From: Magnolia sinica
Lineage: Eukaryota > Streptophyta > Magnoliopsida > Magnoliales > Magnoliaceae
Length of the DNA: 64,000 nucleotides
Direction of reading: 5' to 3'
Assembly (NCBI RefSeq): GCF_029962835.1
Contig: NC_080573.1
Location: 89,337,501 to 89,401,500, forward strand
Positions 59,047 through 64,000 of the stretch are shown in pieces. A program made the position numbers and the translations under genes. Positions within the stretch are counted from its first letter, which is position 1; every line of letters starts with the position of its first letter. The notes below the pieces were generated by a model, which did not search any database, was not told where the DNA came from, and saw nothing but the letters and a program-made list of their open reading frames with translations.

Positions 59047-59368
59047 CTCCTTATGAGACGGAGTGCTCCACATGATCGCATGGTACGTGGAGGATTACTG
59101 CATAATTGTACAGTGCAACTCATGCATCTTGCATATGTGTGACTTGATCACTGCACGCCCTAGCGACATCAGGGCTATAGTCTCCATAGACACATCGTGT
59201 ATGGTCGTATCGGATACCAGAAATATTGGCTCTAGCATTGTGGGCACTTAGGATGTCCTTGTATGAAAATCTTAGAACCTTTTTGGTACCAGGAGATGCT
59301 CCAACATCTAGACCAAGTGGATACACGAGCGCTCGAGTGCCGAATATCAGTAAGTTGCGTCTCCCACT
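59047..59368 (+). repeat. 4.3-kb direct repeat, copy II, third segment
   Basis: 'tgtgacttgatcactgcacgccctagcgacatcaggg' and 'gagtgccgaatatcagtaagttgcgtctcccact' match copy I at 34480-34706. The segment is cut at 59368. Confidence 0.8.
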
Positions 59369-62300
59369 TTTCAATACCCAAGTATTGAAAGTCCTCGGGT
59401 GTTACCATAAATTTAGTCTACCATATATACGAGTACGATACCAATTTAACTATTCTCACCTTTCATCTATCCTCAAACCTGAATCTGACCACTGGGAATG
59501 ACCTTCATCCATAAATCAAGTCATCCGACCGTTGATCATGTGGTAGGATACTTGTACCTTCCCTCGACTAAATCGGTGAATAACTATTTAACCATAATGA
59601 TTTAGATGCAAGTTATTTTGTAAGAATTGTTTAGAAATAGATATAGAACTAAGTAGAACTGTTAGATTTCACAAAACTATTAAATTAACAATAATTACAA
59701 AAATGCCATCAACCTATACCATGAATTCAAATTCACATGGTTCTCATGATTCGTTTCATGTGAAATTTTATACCGGGTCTAATTATCATAAATCAACCGT
59801 ACACATAAAATTTCAGCCCTTAGATCCCATTAATTTAGCTACTTGATCTCTACATCCGTCCGTACACTTATCAGATCAAGATTCTGATCCGTTCACCTTG
59901 TTCACACCATATGAATATGCTTAACCCACCATTAGAATTACAATCTGAGAAACCTACACGTGTGAATAAGACACCCTAATCTGACGATACACATGCTTTA
60001 CCCCTAATCCTCCTGAAACCCGCTTTACATATTATCCGTTTACGAAACTGACCGTATACCCACCTACATACATAGTAAGAGTGTTAACCATTAAGTTCTC
60101 TTATTTTTAGCTAGTCATCTGACCCCCGGTCATATTTGGATCTGCCAAACGGGCCACAAGAACATCACGGTAAACCGATCATCATGAAGATCTTAGGTTC
60201 TAAGTCCAAACTGCCCGGTAACTTGTTGATTAGAGGTGTACAAATATTATTTTAGAATTTTGAAGTATATTAGCCATTAAAAGAATATTTTATTCATCCT
60301 CGGGAGATCGGGACCCAAACTGGATCACATGAAAGAGCACGAAAAATGATGCATGTTCGTCAAATTTCAAGACATTCGGATGGCACATTTCGACATAACG
60401 GGCGTCGGATTCCGGTTAAAAAATGGATGGCGAGTTCGTAAATAGTGAATGTCATTACATGCCACCATTGATGCTTGAATCGGATAGTATGGCCCACCCG
60501 ATCAACAGATCTGCCCCATTTTTGGACCTTAATCCTAGCAGGATATGGGGAACACAATGAACAGAGCGGATCGTACAACTATTAGTAGTAAAGTGAACTT
60601 CTCACAAAATATCAATTCACTCAAATTTCTACGTGCATGGGGTTTGACGTTATTAACAGATCGTGTGGCCCACCTGGAAAGTGGATCTGACTCAAACTTG
60701 GGGATGTGGGCTACAACGACATGCAAATAGTGGTGAATGGCATGGATTCTCCGAAAGATCATCACAAGTGGACCCCACCTAATCAAACAGAATTGGCATT
60801 CTTTCCGCACAAGCTAGCTGTTGTTACAGCGACTAAACCGAGCAGAATGACGGGTTTCGCCCCACTTCCCTACCCCGCATGTGGGTCACCTGATCAATGG
60901 ATTCCCACCATATTTTGGCCCTTAGCCTAAAACAACCCTACAAAACTAATGAGCGGATTAGATCTCTGGGAATGCCATCAAAGTGGACCCCACTCAATGC
61001 TACAGTAAGTCACAACTCTCCAAGATAGAAATCCTTCCGAAATATGTATTCAAATTCAAAAAGAACTACCTCCGTTTCTTCCTCCTAAAACAATCACGTT
61101 CCAACTAGGATTAGCATTAATAGATCAATCACGTCCCAACTAGGATTAGCATCAATAGATCTCACCACTCCATATGGGATGATCCCCACCCTCAGTAGAC
61201 CCTACTAACTGAAGGACCGATTTGGAAAAGGAACTCTCTCACATGCTACACCAATGCCCATGAAAATCGTCATTGTAACGATATGTAGTTTAGATTTGGG
61301 GTGTGCCCCATTAGCATGGGCCACTTGAGTTTTGATCTTACACCACCCATAGTCAGATGGCCTAAATAGGACCCATAAAACATGACAGACGGTATGGATC
61401 TCACTAATCCTCACCGAAGGCCCCACACATTGGTGGTGCATGTACACATAAGGTGTACACTCCTGAGGATCACCAAAACCAAGGCTAGCCAAGATTTCAC
61501 GTGAAGGATATGCACGGGTCCTCATGTTTACAAAAGACTTCCCGTCCCACCAGTATAAGCCACGACAGAAAGAAAAGAAGAAACGTGGGAGGAAGAGAAA
61601 GTTGAAAGATTCAGGTAAAACCCTAGATCTGAACTCCAATTCCCACCATTATTAGAATTTAGCCGTTCTCCCGTTTAGTTGGATTCAAATTCTCCTGTTT
61701 TGATCGATATTTTAGTTCATCTCATGCAGTTTTCTGTTTTAAAATTTCGATTCCAGTTCCAGTGCGGATCTCTTGAAACCAGTTGCATTTCGGCCACATT
61801 AAAAGGTCTGGCTCTCACTTCCTGATTTTAATATATAAATATCTATCTTTTCATCCATTGCTATAAAACCCCTCTCATATTGGTATTATTACCAAATAAA
61901 TCCTAATCGTGCACGCCAGTTGGCCGAAGTTTTCCATCCCACCTGCCGACTTGGATGGGGTACTACTTCTCTAGTAATCTGAGAGGCCCACATGATCTCT
62001 GGTTTGATCACTATATATATATTCCATGTGGAGTATGGTTAACGTTACCTGGATCTTACATGTATCAATGTTCGACCCGGCTAGGTAATCTAGACCTTAG
62101 GTTGACATCTTAACCCTAAATAGTTTGTAAGCTTGAACATAACTATATAAATTTACAACTCATGATAGGGTTTGATTCTAAGGAAACGCGCACTCCCTAG
62201 CAATACTGGTAAGCGATTCAAAGTATAAGGTGATGATTTTTCCCCTTAAGCTTTCCATTTCCAAATTAGTTTAAGTTATAGTCTTTATCAAATGTTAAAA

Positions 62301-63560
62301 TTTTTAATTCATAGCATGTGATCTCTTATATGATTTATATATGTTTTACGATTGATAAATGGGAAATATGATTGCATGTGATAGTTGCTACATGATAGCT
62401 CTCATTTTAATTTATAGTTCACATCATGACCTGTTTTGATTATTATGCTTAACATATGCCTGTCATGCTATAGCAGTATATTCTCATATGAATTGTTGTA
62501 AGTCATTATGAACCTATATTCACTACACTTATTAGTGGGTAAACCCTCTAGTGTATGTGAACCCAGACTTAGGATGTAACATGATGGAGTGTGGAATCGA
62601 ATGAACCCTCGATTGGAGGTTATGTAGGACATGAGATTCCCTACTCAATTAATTTGATTGATCACTGATCGATGGGTTTCATTAAGCATCCTAAGGTGGG
62701 AGAAATCTCATGAGCCAGGGATGGTGGTAATGGGACACTATGCCCGAGCTGTCGGCCTACGCTGGGTGACGAGCCCCCCGTAGTGACCATTGAGTAACTT
62801 AAAATGGCTGATTGTAATTGGAATAATAACGGGTTGGCTGATCATGCATCCATAGCATATTGGCGATGACGGGTGGCTAATTCTGGATGTTGTAGCATGT
62901 TCCCTTAGGAGCATTAAGGGATTACTTTGCTAGCTCCCAGACCACCGACTATCGACCTATTTGTCCGACTGGATACATCCCCAGGTCGATGATTGCATGG
63001 GTGACGAGCCCAAGTCCGACTGGATAAACATCCCCAGGTCGATGTGCATTCATGCATCCATGCATATAAAAAGACTGCATCATGTACTATTTTGAATGTT
63101 TGTTGTTTTTAACTATGCTTAGCTAAGGCGGCGGTGTGTAATCTTAAGGAAAATTCACACTGAGCTGGCCACTCATTCATCGAATATCCAACCGTACAGA
63201 GTATGCAGGTATAGGTGGAGAAAACGATAGTACTGACCCTGATGGTACGATGGTGGAGCCTGAAAACGGATATTACGAAGACGAGCCGCAACAAGAAGCG
63301 GCCGGTTGTTTCGATTTAAATTAATAGCAGTAGTGCTCTTATGTTTAATTTGATACATTGCTAATTTTTTATTTAAAAATTAAAAAAAAAGTGTAATAAG
63401 GCCCCCAGCTGGGTGGGCTAAATAATTGAGCTTATATGATATTAATCCATGCTTACTTACGCTATCATACTCTGATTTTAATCTTCCACTAGATCTCTGA
63501 TTTATTAACTCTCGGGTTTCCAGAACAAGTCTCGTACTTGGGTTTTGGAAACACAGGGTG
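59369..63560 (+). mobile_element. Non-coding LTR-like insertion with 14-bp flanking duplication
   Basis: TTGCGTCTCCCACT occurs at 59355-59368 and 63561-63574. Copy I has this word once (34693-34706) with no insertion, so 59369-63560 is an insert of about 4.2 kb. Its ends are loosely inverted (cctcgggtgttacc at left; aaacacagggtgtt at right, both near 'acccaagta' or 'tacttgggt'). It has a TATA-poor promoter-like region near 61545, 'aaaccctagatct' at 61618 and, near 62700, the 'catgagccagggatggtggt' phrase shared with 30512. I read it as a long gypsy-type (Tekay/Retand-like) solo LTR plus edge sequence. A 14 bp duplication is too long for LTR integration, so the true ends may lie a few bases inside. 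Confidence 0.5.
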
Positions 63561-64000
63561 TTGCGTCTCCCACTATGTCGTGGTCGGTTGGAAGGGGGTG
63601 TGGCCTTATCCGCCCGAGTGAGGGGGTTATAAGCTAGGCTGAGTTTGACCAGCTTGCAAATGAGTCTGCTATCAACAAGTCGGGTAGGTATTGGCAGATT
63701 ACTGGTCAGTTGGATAGTGTGGTCTCTTCCACTTGCTTGACTGTGCAGCTAGGGAGGAGGCAGTCAGTGTGAGGTGTATTAGACCCCGGTGATATCTAAA
63801 GAGGAACTGTACTGATATGTGTACTTGATGAGGACTGGCATGCTTGCTTTGCATCTCGCATATAACATTTGGCTACATAGGCCTCGCATCACCTGGTCTT
63901 GGTATGACCGATAACATTCATGTCTTTCATCATATAGCTTTGGTATAGCTGATAGCATTCATGAACTTACCACATATTTTCGCATTACTCTGATATTATA
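63561..64000 (+). repeat. 4.3-kb direct repeat, copy II, last segment (runs off window)
   Basis: 'ttgcgtctcccactatgtcgtggtcggttgg', 'gctaggctgagtttgaccagctt', 'gacaagccgggtagg'-type and 'gaactgtactgatatgtg' match copy I at 34694-34975 in order. No gene. Confidence 0.8.

Overview
The window is plant nuclear DNA made almost entirely of transposable elements. It holds CACTA (En/Spm) DNA transposons with spliced genes, Ty1/copia and other LTR sequences, LINE pieces, microsatellites and degenerate short tandem repeats. I see no intact host gene, rRNA, tRNA or CRISPR array. The unclassified repeat with phrases such as 'gggccccaccatgatg' and 'ccgtccatc' (36.3-37.1 kb, 47.2-47.5 kb) reminds me of intergenic DNA from magnoliids or other early-diverging angiosperms. 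That is recollection, and the species is not established.

Left part (1-28.5 kb): after about 3 kb of featureless AT-rich DNA there is a tandem array of about three non-coding units of roughly 1.9-2.0 kb. The first unit is split by a 17,155 bp CACTA element (3866-21020). It has an AGA target duplication, and the uninterrupted sister units show the empty site. This outer element carries exon-like host fragments on the minus strand, including one remorin-like exon, and two LINE pieces. Nested in it is a second CACTA element (9276-16940) that still encodes a five-exon TnpD/TNP2-type transposase with a fully open predicted CDS, and a nine-exon TnpA-like gene with one late nonsense codon. A 977 bp solo LTR with a CTTAG duplication sits at the first array junction. 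A decayed copia pol lies beyond the array.

Right part (28.5-64 kb): a gypsy-like LTR stretch (28488-30804) is followed by a direct repeat of about 4.3 kb. Copy I (30805-35124) is uninterrupted. Copy II is broken by three insertions: a 10.05 kb Sirevirus-like copia element (37172-47222), a 10.92 kb sister element with a perfect CTCCT duplication (48125-59046), and a third insertion (59369-63560) bounded by a 14 bp duplication. Copy I supplies the empty site for the last two.

Both copia elements have LTRs of about 2 kb, a Met-tRNA-type primer site, gag with a CCHC knuckle, PR-IN-RT-RNaseH pol, an extra ORF after pol, and several hairpin-associated polypurine tracts. In both, gag and pol are broken. 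Most frame-breaking differences between them fall at CAG/CTG triplets, which may reflect long-read consensus errors at methylated CWG sites rather than real decay. The second copy keeps an intact 379-residue extra ORF behind its own palindrome cluster and a 5'UTR-like leader.
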